From Cyanophora paradoxa (lineage: Eukaryota > Glaucocystophyceae > Cyanophorales > Cyanophoraceae): 64,000 nucleotides of DNA. Within the stretch, counting starts at the first letter, position 1; each line of letters begins with the position of its first letter. Below, in pieces: positions 24,301-35,962 of this stretch. The notes under the pieces were generated by a model. The model saw nothing but the letters and a program-made list of their open reading frames with translations, was not told the origin of the DNA and did not search any database. The translations under genes and the position numbers were made by a program. The stretch lies in the NCBI GenBank assembly GCA_004431415.1, contig QPMI01000610.1, positions 62,001-126,000 on the forward strand, given 5' to 3'.

Positions 24301-26063
24301 CTCGCTGCACGGCCCGCCCGACGCCGGCGCCTCCCGCCACGGCCGCTCCAAAGTCGCCGTCGTGCGGCCCCGCCCGCCCCGCCCGGCCCCGCCAGCCCCG
24401 GCCCGGTCCGAGCGGGGCCGGGGCGGGCCGGGGCGGCAGGTGCTGCTGGACGGGCTGGCGCGGGCCGCGCGGCGGGGCCCCCTCGGGCGCGCCCTCGCCC
24501 GCGCCGCCGCCGCGCTGCTCGCGCCGCTGCGGCGGGGCGGGGCGGGCGGGCGGGGGCGTACGCGCCGGCGGGGGACGGGAGCGTGCACCCCCTCAACGGG
24601 AGCACCATCCTTCTCTCTGCCCACTCCGACGACCGGTGCCGCGCCCGCCCCGCCCCCGCCCCGGCCCCCACCCCGTCGGGATCGACCGAATTCGGGATCG
24701 ACGGAACGCCGCCAGGTCGAGCTCGCCGACGCCGACGCTGCGGGAGCGGACGCGGCGGGCCGGCGGGCCGGCGTGGCGGGCGCCCTGCGGCGGCTCCTCG
24801 GCCTGCCGCGGCGGCGGGGCGAGGGGGCGGACGGGAGCACCTCCTCCGACCGCACGGACCCCGATGGGAGCGTCCGGCACGGCGCCCGCTCCCCGGTCCC
24901 CGCCCCTTCGAGCCCCCTCCCCCTTCTCCTCGGCTGACGCGCGTGCGCCGCAGCTGATGGCGCGGCTGCGGCTGCCTGCGGGGGCAGACTCGCCGCCGCG
25001 GGCGGGGCGGGGGCGCGGGGACGGCAGCGGGCGGGGCGCCGGCGCCCTCGCGCTCGCCCGCGCCGGCTCCGGGCGGCGCCCTACGAGCCCGGGGCCCTCG
25101 CCCTCGCCGGCCCCGCGGGGCCTCCGGATCCGTCGCCGGGTCCGTGGCCGGCACGCCCCGCGGGGAGGCGGCGGGGCGGGGGCGGCGGGGCGGCGGGCGA
25201 GGCGGCGTTCGCGCCGGAGGCGCCCGACGCGCTCTTCTTCCGCGAGGGCGGGCCCGCCTGGTCCTGTGCGCCCCCGGCCCCGGCCCCGCCCGCCCCCGCA
25301 TCCCCGCCCGAGACCGACCCCCGCGGCGCCCGCCCCTCGCCCCTCAGACCTGCAGCGGGCGCGGCTGGTGAAGCCGGGGGCGCTGCCCCCCGGGGAGGAC
25401 GGCGGCAGCAGCGGGCACGGCGGGGCGGCGCGGGGGGCCGGGGGGGCGGAGGGGGAGGAGGGGTACGGGGCGGAGGGCGGCCTGCGGGACCCCGCCTCCG
25501 AGGCCCACCGGCAGCGCCTCCAGGCCCGCCCGCCCGCCAGCCAGCCAGCCAGCCGGCCACATTCGCTGAGGCGGCGTGGGGCAGGCGCTGGAGCGGGAGC
25601 TGGTGGCGGTGAAGATGGCCCTCGAGAAGGGCCTCCTCACCCAGAGCGAGCAGGCCCGCCCCCGCCCCCGCCCCCGCCCCGCCCCCGCCCGGCCCGGCGC
25701 GCGGCGGCTGAGGGCGGCTGGGACGCACGTGCAGGTGCAGAAGATGCGGCGGAACCTCGAGGCCCTCACCTTCCTCTCCGAGGACTCCCGTGCGCCCCGC
25801 CCCGCCCCGCCCGGGGCGCGCCTTGAGCGGGGCGGGGCGGGGCGGGCAGTGCTGAACGCGGAGGACCGCCTCGGGGCGATGACCGCTGTCCGCACCCGCG
25901 AGGTCCGCCAAAGCCGGCCCCCGCGGCCGGGCTGCGCCCTCGAGCTCTGAGAGGGCGGGGCCGGCGACAGCTCTCGCGGCTGCAGACGGCGCTCGGGGAC
26001 GTCTCCGCGAGCGTCGCCCGCCGCACCCGCGTCGCCGCCGCCGCCGCCAAGAAGGCCGCGTAG
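15363..26063 (+). CDS. Ankyrin-repeat polycystin-2-like (TRPP) cation channel
   Basis: One long multi-exon gene. The start GCCGCCATG at 15363 gives MSAWDLFLACK. Its junction to the next ankyrin exon (DVAGVEKYLTMGINVNVADW) is unresolved. About a dozen ankyrin repeats follow, e.g. DERRVIHMAANY-GHEEMLRMLLARG, DKWGITPLH-EACMNDHADI, RAPIHLAAEYGHAEMLDWML, ACAGGHMHVLKYLLIMGADR and AARGHAEIVEALL. VWRESLVYAATVLLLTVLAF begins the channel. The polycystin ectodomain follows: LLLGPLRIRQ, two cysteines, GTYSGGGYAIDISP, MQARRWIDAATRALLLQ, FNALNPSEGVAA, YEFPPSGGIVPQYF. Helices S2-S4 and S4-S5 (MRVLKIMRILPVSGPILQ), pore YRSFGTALSRAFTVTFGD and S6 LLAMCFLVVNLFISVFM come next. The C-terminus is Gly/Arg/Pro-rich with a helical end (LERELVAVKMALEKGL; LSRLQTALGDVSASVARR). 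Polycystins are Ca-permeable membrane channels, often ciliary; fusion to ankyrin repeats resembles other TRP families. Confidence 0.85.
17620..17644. repeat. C25 homopolymer in an ankyrin-gene intron
   Basis: An uninterrupted run of 25 C lies inside an intron whose flanking exons read KRDTVTR and YLVDNGAAL. It is followed by further C-rich sequence to about 17720. Confidence 0.9.
21090..21121. repeat. G32 homopolymer in a polycystin-region intron
   Basis: A run of about 32 G sits in the intron between the exon ending LLGPLRIRQ and the exon with CAVPAGFEAAVPRCF. It could form a G-quadruplex in RNA or non-template DNA. Its exact length is likely uncertain in the assembly. Confidence 0.85.
23086..23108. 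repeat. C23 homopolymer in the intron after the pore exon
   Basis: The run follows the exon encoding FTVTFGD and begins right after the donor GGTACC. A similar run of about 24 C lies at 23708-23731 in the next part of the gene. Confidence 0.85.
25790..25849 (+). other. Model hairpin intron (60 bp)
   Basis: The intron starts GTGCGCCCCGCCCCGCCCC and ends GGGGCGGGGCGGGCAG with a TTGAG-like branch motif between. The C-rich 5' part is complementary to the G-rich 3' part over most of its length, so the transcript could fold into a hairpin that brings both splice sites together. It joins LEALTFLSEDS to VLNAEDRLGAM. Confidence 0.75.
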
Positions 26064-27173
26064 CGCTGGCAGGCTGCAGCCGCGTGCGCAAGCGATCGAT
26101 ATCACGCTCGCGACTTCATTCGCGATCGATTAGGGAAAGACACTAGTACTGGTCATGCGATCATGACTCAGTGAGACACGATGAACTAAGCTGATGAGCC
26201 CAGGCCTAGGTACCGGTGCGCTGCTGGCAGGCTGTGCACGTGCACGTGGCAGGCGTTCTCGTCGGCAGCGTCGCGGAACGCGAGCGGGGCCTGCGCACGC
26301 GCCGCGTCCGTCATGATCAGAAGCGTTGCGGACGGGGGCCGGGGGCTGCAGCTGGGGCCTCGCCTCGGAAAAGCAGGGCCGGGGGGCCCGGGGTGAGGGG
26401 GAGGGGGGCGCCGGCGGGCAGGGCGCGCGAGCTCGAGAGGGCGCAGCACCTTGGCCTCTTCGAATTCTGTCAAGATATCGATGGCCTTGAAGCGGAATTC
26501 GAAGTTGCAATTGCCCATAAATCGGCTGCGGGGGCCGCCGGGCCGGGGGGTCGGCTGCGGGGGCCGGGGGGTCGGCTGCGGGGGCCGGGTCACCCGGGTG
26601 GCCGGCCCGCGGCGGAATATCGATATCGATTCGAATTCGAATTCGAAATCGAAAAAATTCGGAGCGCACCGCGGCCGGGTACCGGGCTACTACCGGCCAG
26701 CCGTTTTTTTGGTTTCGAATTCGGAGCTCACCAGACTTTTTCCACGGGTCGGGGTACATGCAGGTTGCAGGGGCAGCCCGACGAGTCGACGTCAACGGGC
26801 GCCGCGGTACGCGCGTATATACGCGTGAGCGGCGTGACCCGCTGCGGACTGCAGCCTATGGCTAGGCCTGCAGGTCAGCTGTGCATGCGCGTAGGTTGCA
26901 GCCTACTTGCAGGCAACGTTAACTTAAGCTTGCAGCTGCAGCTGAGGCTGCTGCAGCTGAGCCTTGAGCTAATCACAAGCCTGAGCCTCGGCCCTCGGAG
27001 CGACGTCGACAAGAATGTATTTTGCAGGGCTGCGCACCAGCCCGTTTGGAAAGCGCGTTCGCAGTAACATAGGAGCGGAAGATACTGCAGCTGGCAGTGA
27101 CCCACCGACTCCACCATTGGCACGGCACCTTGGTCGCGAGATCATCGAATATAGCAAGCCACTCGAACCACCC
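26064..27173. other. Intergenic region with simple repeats
   Basis: It lies between the channel gene and the next + strand gene. It contains three copies of TCGGCTGCGGGGGCCG starting at 26522, 26551 and 26572. A GATATCGAT/GAATTCGAATTCGAATTC cluster lies at about 26616-26665, and a run of CTGCAG-type palindromes around 26860-26970. No convincing exon is seen, although the 5' end of the following gene may lie in its last 200 bp. Confidence 0.5.
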
Positions 27174-29558
27174 ATGGCCACTGCGTCTGTGAAGACTATT
27201 CCCCCTCCAAAAGGATGGGTCTCTATGCCGCAAGGCACGCCCCTGCAAGTTCGTATTACTTACGGCGATTCGGTGCGCTGTTGGTGCAGGAAACGCATCT
27301 TAGAGCTCACTTTGAATTCAGAATGGAACTCGCTAACTTGTACGTATACCTGCGCATGCGCAGAGGTCTGCGAGCGTCGACATGTATACGTTATAGTACT
27401 CGTGCTTCGATATATATAAGTTGAGGCACCCCGACCCTTGCGCAGCTTTTTCACGCAGAAGTCGCTTCCTTTTCCCGTCTACTGCCCAGCGGGGACAAGG
27501 TGCGCGTGCTCGCTGTACGTATACATGTGCAGCTGGTTGCAATTGCTAACGATTAGACGGCGCGGCTGCGAGACAGATGGCTCGCCCAGATAACCGGCAC
27601 CTCGCCATGGCCAGGCCCAGACGATGAGCCTGCCGACAAGATACACTGTTGCGGATCGGCAGACGTTACAGGCAAGCCGCGGGGGACCCACGGGATCATC
27701 CCACCTGTAGTTGTCAAAGGTGTCCCGAATCCGCAGGTGCGGCATGCGCACTGCGGCAGCTGCAGCCTAGGCCTGATCATGAAGCTCCCGGCCGGGCGCC
27801 AACCGCAATTGTACTGCACTAACTTGCACTTGTATTCTGCGGCAGGACGCCCAGGAGGTCGAGCTGGCTTTCAACGAGTCTTGCCAAGAACGTGAGTCGA
27901 CGTCGACGTCGCTGCTAAATATTCCCCCCTGCAGCTGCATGTCATTCATGGCATCTGCGCAGCGCGCCTCGTCAATACGCTGTTCAAAGATCGTTCGGAT
28001 CGGCCGAGCCGTGCGTTCCTCGGCAGGGCGAAGCTCACCGTCTCTCCCGAAGACCACCGGATGCTCGTGCGGATGGCCGAAGAGTGCGCGTCGGCGCCAC
28101 GCGCTCGACTCGCGATTGCAAAATATTCGCGATCGCGAGTTTTGCAAAAACAAACTGATGCCCGAATTTCGCGCAGGCACCAGGAAGAAGTGGAAGAGTA
28201 AGTGATGCGAATTCAGTTGCAATTTCAGATGTCCGTGTAGATCTTGGCATGCGCAATCGTGGGCCGACGCCCGGGCACGCATGCACAGGCGTGCCGAGTA
28301 TGCTTCGATTTCTCAGCGTCAGTTGAACAAAATCAAGGCAATGTATCCATCGCGATTTCTGGTCACCGAGCGGAGCATTGCTACGCCTGCAGCCCCGACG
28401 TCGACGATCGCGGCACCAGCGACGGTCGCAACGGAGGCGCCGGCACCGGCGCTCGCGCCGGCACTCGCGGCCGGTGCAGCGTACGCGTCGGCCATGACTG
28501 CGACTCCAGGTCCAGGCGAGGTGCGCTTATATTTAATTATGCAGAGATAGGTTTTGAATTTCGCCTCATCGATATCAATATTAAAACTGTTTGCTAAACT
28601 CCCGCACTGCTCTCCCAGTCGCGGACTTTTTCTGGGGGATTGGACGACGCCAAACAGGAGGTTCTTACATACATCCGAGCGAACTTCGAGGTGCGCATGC
28701 ATCGATATCGATGTCTGGCCATTGGGATCTATCACGAGACTAACGGAAACTCCAATTGCAATCAGTCGTGGGAAAACCCCAACCGTGGAGGAGCTCTTTC
28801 GTTCGGGCTGTCGCGTATACCGGTTGAAGGTCGGATTCAGCAAGTGTACAGAAGCGATCTATGGCGTGATTTGACCCCTGAACACAAGTCGGCACTGGAG
28901 CCGCTTCTGGAACAGATGGTCATGGAGCCGCCGCCGGCTGCACCCACACCGAAGCTTAAGCCTGCAGCCCCGACGGCGCCGGCCGCGGCAGCAGCGACGG
29001 TCGAAAAGGAGGCTGTGCTCGTGAAACCGACGGTCTCTTTAGGGCGCAATCTACACTTCAAGGAGAACGTGCAGCCTGCCCCGTATGTACCCCTTTTGCC
29101 GACGGGTCGTGCGTGCCTTGGATATCGATGCTGATCATCATCCTGGGCGCAGACCGCCGACTCTCGAGCACTACTTCCTGGACAGGGTGCCCACGGACTC
29201 GTCGGAGTTCGGCGACGGACTTCGAACCGGCCGCATCTTCACGGTCGACGTCCTGGACGCGGGCACGAACCTCGTCGACTCCGACGTCGGCGGCTACGTC
29301 GCCTACTCGAGCGGCGGCGCCGACTGCGGCTTCCCCGCTGACGTCGACGACGACGACGCCTCCCCCGCCGCCGAGGCCCGCCCCGCCCCTCGCATCCGAG
29401 TGCCGCTCATCTAACGGGCGGCGGGCCGGGGACGACAGGGGGAGGAGGGGGTCCTGGGGGAGGCGCTGGGGGCGGAGGGCGAGGGCGAGGGCGCCGCCTT
29501 AAGCTTCGAATTCTCGGACCCGGCGGCCCTCGCCGACCGCCACGCACCGCTCCTCTAG
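27174..29558 (+). CDS. Unrecognised multi-exon protein with acidic C-terminus
   Basis: I do not recognise this protein. A plausible start at 27174 gives MATASVKTIPPPKGWVSMPQ then GTPLQVRITYGDS before a donor. Later exon candidates read WLAQITGTSPWPGPDDEPAD with HGIIPPVVVKGVPNPQ, DAQEVELAFNESCQE, IHGICAARLVNTLFKDRSDR with VSPEDHRMLVRMAEECA, QLNKIKAMYPSRFLVTER, and DDAKQEVLTYIRANFE. Next are ALEPLLEQMV, a Pro/Ala linker and GRNLHFKENVQPAP. The 3' end is the best supported part. A 29096-region intron joins to PPTLEHYFLDRVPTDSSEF. A GC-AG intron then joins DDDDASPAAE to the last exon, which is Glu/Gly-rich and ends DRHAPLL at TAG 29556-29558. Codon use is less GC-biased than in neighbouring genes. 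No membrane segment or known motif is visible. Confidence 0.5.
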
Positions 29559-30462
29559 ATTTCGATCTGGACCCTTTCGACCTTGAAAAGTCATGTTCAT
29601 GATTGGCTATAGGGCCCCGCCGTACGCGTCGGACTAGTATTGGTGTTGAATCATTGAATTTCACGATCAGTCTGGTTTTAGATGTTGACTCTAGAAGCAT
29701 ATCTCTGGCCCAGTGGATCTAGATATGTGACAGTGAGGGAACTCAGGGAAGGTCGCGGGCCCTGAGGAGATCTAGACGCCGTGACGTCGATCGCGACAGC
29801 CTCACATGCGCATGCATATGATCATGATCATGATGCCTGCGCGGCACCGCATGCGCAGCCATTGCAATTGAATCATGGCATTGGCTGTTCGATGGACTTC
29901 GGGAGCTCGAGTGCAACATGCATGCGCAGTGCTAGAAGAATTTCAAACGTGAACCGTGAACCCAAATTGTTTGCAAAAATCGATTGCGATTTGAATTCAT
30001 CGGATCTCAGGATAGTATCACTCAAAATTAGTACACTGAGTCACGCAACTAGTAGGCTACCGAAAGCTAACTAGAAATGATGAAAGCGAGCTGCCTGAAG
30101 CTAGCGTGGAAACGGCCTGTCATGATCACTGTGGACATCGATTGTAAAGCACACTCCGATCAAGAGGAGGCCTCATTAATGTTGTAAAACGGCCTGCCAG
30201 GCTGTCTGTCACTGAGAACATCGGTTGGAAAACACTGGCGATCAAGAGGAAACGAGAGGGTTCGCGCAGAAACGTCCTGGCGAAGGCACTGCGGCGCCAC
30301 GGGATGCACCTGGAAGCACAGGCGCGCGCAAGGCGCGGGGCTGGCCTGCCTCTCTCGCAAGGCGCGGGAAGCTTGACGTCTAGATCTAGATCTCTCTGTG
30401 CAGAAAATGGATACAGTTTTCAAAGAAGGGGGACACTGTGCAGGCTGCTGAGCGGTGGCTGG
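29559..30462. other. Convergent intergenic region upstream-gene / Raptor 3' ends
   Basis: This is the 3' flank of two convergent genes and is relatively AT-rich. It has palindromic clusters (CATGCGCATGCATATGATCATGATCATGATG around 29807-29835; CTAGATCTAGATCTC around 30378-30392). The degenerate duplication listed separately also lies here. No exon is supported. Confidence 0.5.
30107..30253. repeat. Degenerate ~75-bp tandem duplication
   Basis: AAACGGCCTG...TCA-CTG...ACATCG.TTG..AA.CAC...CGATCAAGAGGA occurs twice in a row, starting near 30108 and 30186, with several mismatches and small gaps. It lies in non-coding DNA. Confidence 0.5.
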
Positions 30463-33400
30463 TCAGCGGGAGGAGCTGTAGATGGAGACGACGGAGTCGG
30501 TGGAGCCGGAGGCGAGGGTGAGGCGGTGCGGGTGGAAGGCGAGGGAGGAGACGGGCCCGATGCGCTGCCCGAGGAAGCCCTCGTGGAAGCGGATCATCGA
30601 GAGCGTCTCCCCCGCGAAGCTCATGATCTTGACGAACTGGTTCTGCGAGCCGCCCGCCAACATCGGCGCGTAGTCGTGCACCACGAAGGCCGTCATCGCC
30701 TTCTGGTGCAGCCGCATCGTCCGGTACGCCGCGCTGGCGCCGGCCCGCACGTCCCAGAACTTGACGTCGCCGGCCGCCGAGCCCGAGAGGACGGCGTGCT
30801 CCCCGCCCCGCTGGATGTGAACGCCCACGATCTTGCTCTCGCCGTGGTCCCGCAGCGCGCACCGCATCGCCAGGTGCGAGGGCACGCGCGCGTCGAAGAC
30901 GCGCAGCGAGCCGTCGCCACAGCCGGCGACGGTGACGCCGGGGGAGCCCGACTCGTCGTGCGCCATGGCCGTGACGGACGAGTCGGTGTGGACGGGGACC
31001 TCCGCCACGCACTGCTCCCGCTCCACGTCCCACACGCGCATCACCTCCGCGTCGCCCGCCGCAAGCATCAGCGCCTGCCCCGGCGGGAGGCGCCCCGTCA
31101 GAGGCGGGGGCGGGGCTGGGGCGGGGGCGGGGGCGGGAGCGGGGGCGGGGGCGGGGCGCACGTTGGCGGGCTGCCAGCAGAGGACGAGGCCGCCGACGCG
31201 GCGCGGGGCGGTGGGCGTGAGGGCCCGCCAGGCGGCGACGAGGCGCTCCTCCCCGGGGCGGGCGACCTTGCCCCAGACGCGGACCACGCCGTCGTCCGAG
31301 CCGGCGACGACCAGCGAGTGGTGGCAGTCGTTCACCAGCTGCAGCGCCGTGATCCGCGTGTGCGGCCCGTTCCCGTTGCTGCAAGCGCGCGCAGGGGCTC
31401 CAGTCAGACCGGGGCCCCCGGCAGGCAGGCGCGCCCTCCGAAAGCGGGGGAAGGGACCTGAACGAGTTGGCCTTGGCGCCCTCGTCGTAGTTCCAGACGG
31501 AGAGGCCCTCGGAGTCGTCGGCGACAACGAGGTAGGGGTCGTAGGGGTGGAAGAGCAGCTGGGTGGTCATCGAGGAGCCGTTGTCGAGCGTCGTCGTGTG
31601 CGAGTCGAGCTTGCGGCTGGTGGCCTCCTTGTGGGCGGCGTGGAACTGCGCCCGCAGCGCCTCGTTCCGCTTGTGCCGCCACCGCCGCTCCAGGTACCAC
31701 GGACTCGTCCCGTCCTCCTGCTCCTTCGGCTGCAGCAGCGGCCGGCCCCACCGCGCCGCGCTCCACTCGTACAGCGTGCTCTGCAGCGAGTCGGGGCCCG
31801 GCGCCGGGCCCGCCCCGCGGCCCACGTTGCTCGCCGCGCCGGCGCCGGCCGCCCCGCCGCGGCCCCGTTCGCGCCGGCGGCGGCCGGGTCCGCGGCGGCG
31901 CCCGAGGGCCCGGGGCGGGCCGGGGGCGCCGGAGGGCGGGCGGCGGCGGCGGCGTTCTGGGCGGCGACGGCGGCGAGGTTGGTGAGGGAGTTGTTGCGTG
32001 GCTGGCGGGAGATGCTCTGCATGTGCGGCGGCAGGCCCGGCGAGGGGCCGCCGAGGGAGCCCGAGCCCGGCGCGCCGTGGAAGTCGGCGGCCGAGGCGCT
32101 CTTCTTGATGGAGGTGGGGAAGGGGCGGCGCGGGGAGAGGCCGTTGTTGGTGGGGGGCGGGACGGGGGGCGGGGCGCCGGCGGCGGCGGCGTGGAGGGGC
32201 CCGGTGAAGGAGGAGACCTTGGGGATGGTGTTGAGGGCGGAGAGGAAGCGGGGCACGAGGGGCGGCGCGCTCCCGTCCTGCCCGGCGGCGAGGAGGCGCC
32301 GCACGACGAGGCAAGCCGTCACCGCCACCTCCGGGAGGGGGTCCCGGCACGCCCCCACGATGCCCCGCCACAGCCCGTTGTACGTCTGCGCGTGCGCCTC
32401 CGCCGTCGAGGAGGCGCCGGCGGCCGAGGAGGAGGAGGAGGAGGCGGCGGCGGCGGAGGCGGAGGGGCGGCGGCCTGCGCGGCGGCGGCCTGGGCGGCGG
32501 CCTGGGCGGCCTGCGTGCGGGCCGAGGGACCGAAGGTGGGCGCGGGGCGCTGTTGGGCGTCGAGGGCTCCGACCCGTCACCGGCGGGGCCTTGGAGGGCG
32601 CCGGCAGGCGGATGGCGATCCCGCCGGGGCGCCGGCGAACCCGCCGTTGGCGTGCGGCCCCGCCGGCTCCGAGCGCGACAGCGCGCCCGCCGCGGAGGCC
32701 CCGGCGAGTCCGGCGGGCCCGCGAGGTCCGGGTTCGAGACGGAGGGCTTGACGGCCGGCACCGGCACCGGCGCAGGGGCCGCGGCGGCGGCGGCGTGGCC
32801 GGCGTGGCCCGACCCGTGCGGCTCGCCGGAGAAGGAGTAGGCGGCGGGGCGGGGCGGGGCGGCGGCGGCGCGGGCCTCCTCCTCGAGGGCGGCGGCGAGG
32901 GCGGTCGAGGCGAGGCGGAAGCGCTCGCGGTGGCACTGCGCCATCGCCGAGAGCGCCAGCAGCGCCTCGCGCCGCACCGACGCGCACCCGTCCTCCTTGA
33001 GCACCTCCGCGAGCGCCGCGCCGATGGAGAGCTCGGTGAGGAAGCGGCGCTCGTTGCCCTCGCCGCCGCCGAAGAGGCAGCCGCAGGCGAAGGCCGCCGC
33101 GGCGCGGACCTCGGGGACGGGGTCGGCGAGGAGGGCGAGGAGCTTCTCGGGGGCGGCGTCGCGGACGGCCGTCCACTTGGCCTCCTCGAAGCCCTGCCAC
33201 ATCTTCGCCATGCAGAGCGCCACCCAGCGCCGCAGCAGCGGGTCCGGGTCCGACGCCTGCGCCAGCAGCACCGGCAGCAGGTTGTTTGAGAGCAGCGACG
33301 ACTGGCCCGGCCTGCCCGCCCGCACGCACGAGGCCGTCAGCCAAGGCCAAGGCAAGCCAGGCAGAGCTCATGCGAGCCCCGGCGGGCCCGGGCGGGGCGA

Positions 33401-35825
33401 GGCGGGGCGGACCGGAAGTTGTTGGCGATGGCGGCCAGGACGAAGGCGGCCATGGCGCGCTTCTCGGCGGGGTAGCTCTGCTGCGCCAGGAACGAGACGA
33501 AGTAGAGGGGCCCGTTGTCCTTGAGCAGGTCGCACTGGCACGAGCGGTCCAGCGCCATGACCTTGGCCCAGATGAAGACCAGGATCTGCCGCAGCTCCGG
33601 CGCCGGGCTCTGCAGCAGCTTGAGCACGTACGGGAAGATCCCCACCGAGAGCGCCTGCGGGCGGGCGCGGTCAGCCTCGTCGACGGGGCGGGGCGGGGCG
33701 GGGCGGGGCGGGCGGGGGCGGACCAGGTCGACGGCCCAGGGCCCGACGTCGAGGAAGCGGCCGAGGAGGAGGAGGGCGCGGAGGCGGTGGACTTGGGAGA
33801 GGAGGACCTGGAGGACGATGGGGAGCTGCTCCGGCGGCCGCTTCTCCTCGCTCCCGAACTCCAGCCAGACCTCGAACGCCGTCAGCTGCTCCTCGAAGAA
33901 AGGGCTGTGCTGGTACTCCGCGTTGGGGTCGGCGAGGAGCTTGGGGAGCTGGGAGAGGCAGAGCTCGGCGGCGAGGTCCCAGGCCTGCCACATGGGGTGC
34001 TGGTGCGTGGGCGGCAGCTTCGGGCAGGTGACGGGGGTGCAGTTGAGGGAGCGGAGGACGCGCTCGGCGAGGAGGAAGTTGCGGAAGAGCGAGGCGACGA
34101 GGAGGTCCTGCCGGAAGAGCTTCTGGAAGGTGCCCCGCGGCAGCGCGTTCCACGCGATCGTGTCCGTGATCGCCGTGAAGATCCAGTTCAGCTCCCCCAG
34201 CGGCGTCTTCCGGTCGTTCAGCTTGCCCGGGATCTTGTCGATCGCCTCCAGCGTCATGCTCGAGAGCAGCGGCGACCGCAGGCAGTACCACCGCAGCGCG
34301 ATCTTGATCGGCGTCGTCAGGCAGACCTGCCGCCCGTTCCCCACCCCGCGTCGGAGCCTGCCCGGGGTGGCGCGGCCGGGCCGGCGGGCGGCGGACCGTG
34401 AAGATGTCTGCGGGGTACTCGGGGTTCATGGGGAGCAGCTCGTTGGCGCCGCACGCCGCCATGAGGATCGTGTCCCGCTGCGCCGCGCTCTGCTGCGGCG
34501 CCGCCGCCGGGTTCGTCGCCAGCAGCCGCTGCGCCGCCCTCAGCAACGGGAAAGGAAACAAGAAGGAGAGAAGAGGGGGCTGACCTTGATTTCCTTCTCG
34601 CGCTGCTCCTGGAAGACCTGGAAGGCGTTGACGATCATGCCGGCGGACGAGCAGTCGAAGACGTAGATCGACGGCGTCCCCATCCACGTCTGCAGGTCAT
34701 AGATCGAAAGAGGAATGTACTGCGTAAAGTTCTGCGGGCGGGAGAACAAGGTCAGGCGGGCGGCGCGAGGGCCGAGCGGCCCGGTCAGGCGGTCGTCCGG
34801 TCAGCGCACGTTGTTGAAGACCCAGATCTCGCCATGCGGAGTCGGCCGAGGAACGCCGTGCCCGTTGTAGTGAAAAAGGACACGCTCGTCCTTCGCGTTC
34901 CTCCTGAGCGAGACGCACAGCTTCTTGACCGCGTCCAGGGTCGGGTCAAGGCACTGCTTGTAGCGCGCCTGCGCGGATTCCGTTCCGTCAGCCCCCAAAT
35001 CTCATTCGAGCACCCTCGAAGCATACCCGAGGCTGCCAGCGCTCGTAGTGGGTTTGCAGCTGCTTGCCAATCGCCTCCAGCGCCTTTTGTGGGGGCTGCT
35101 GAGTAGGATCTGCGCGGCGCGCGTCATGACCGGTAAAGAGCGTGTACAATGTTCCCAGATACGCGAAGACAGAGACGCACCCATCCAGCATTCCAGGCGA
35201 GCGCACGGCGTCGTCTTTACGACATCAGGCGGATCTACTCCGATGTTCAGGCAAAGGACAAGCGCTACGCTAACAGTCTTCATCTGCGCGGGTAACCGAC
35301 GTAAACGTGAGACGGCGCGTCGCTCCCCGTGCCGCAGGCTCGGCCTCGCCAGTCGCGACCCTAGGATCGAGAACCCCAGGCGGCGCGGCGGACGCACCCG
35401 CTCTTTCATCCGCCAGTCGAGCACGCATGGATCTTCGCCGAACATGAGCGAAGTGCCCCCGATCTCGTGCCGCTCCTCGTTGAAGAAGAGGCGTTCGGGC
35501 TCTTCGTCACCAGGGATCTCCACGGGGTAGGGAAGGAGCTCAAACGACTGCATAGGCACGTTTCCGAACTCATCTTCGCCCCCCTGCTGCCGCTCCTCTC
35601 CTTCTTCCATGCCGGCGGAGACAGCACAGCGCGCCGCGAGGTCGCGCGAATCACTCGGGGCTGCACGCTGACTGCAAAGCTCTTCGGCAAGACGCGCCGG
35701 AGCGCCCGCAGCAATGCCTGCAGCCGCGCTGACCCCGTGAGATGACCGAACCAGCCCTCCGTGACAATCGTCTGTGTGTACCCCTTTGGTGTACCTCTAA
35801 ATTGCCCGAAGCGCACATGCAGCAT
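30463..35825 (-). CDS. RPTOR: Raptor, regulatory subunit of TOR complex 1
   Basis: Raptor is the scaffold that recruits substrates to TOR kinase in TORC1. From the N-terminus: LDWRMKER; the raptor-N caspase-like block [87 protein letters not shown] with CSSAG (the pseudo-catalytic His and Cys positions are both kept), and [27 protein letters not shown] repeats follow ([46 protein letters not shown]-like [74 protein letters not shown]). An Ala/Pro-rich linker precedes a C-terminal WD40 propeller ([30 protein letters not shown]) ending [17 protein letters not shown] at TGA 30463. Length and order match the family. The first exon (ATG 35825, [15 protein letters not shown]) is inferred. Confidence 0.95.
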
Positions 35826-35962
35826 CAGAACTTCTCTCCTCAGGCACGAGACAGTGGTTGATCCGTGAAGCCGCTGGAGGCCCGCCCCTCGACGGGCAGC
35901 GCGGCCATGCGTGCCGCTAGAGCAGGGGCCTCTTCAGGCTGGCGACGCAGCTAGACTTGGCG
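35826..35962. promoter_or_regulatory. 137-bp divergent spacer between Raptor and lectin genes
   Basis: Start codons of the minus-strand Raptor gene and the plus-strand lectin gene are only 137 bp apart, so the two must share a promoter region. No core element was identified. Confidence 0.4.

Noticed and set aside
30833-33289. Long open frame on the + strand opposite Raptor
   Set aside because: It is antisense to the Raptor HEAT/WD40 exons, and its translation is Arg/Ala/Gly-rich with no family motif. GC-rich codons on one strand leave the other strand open.
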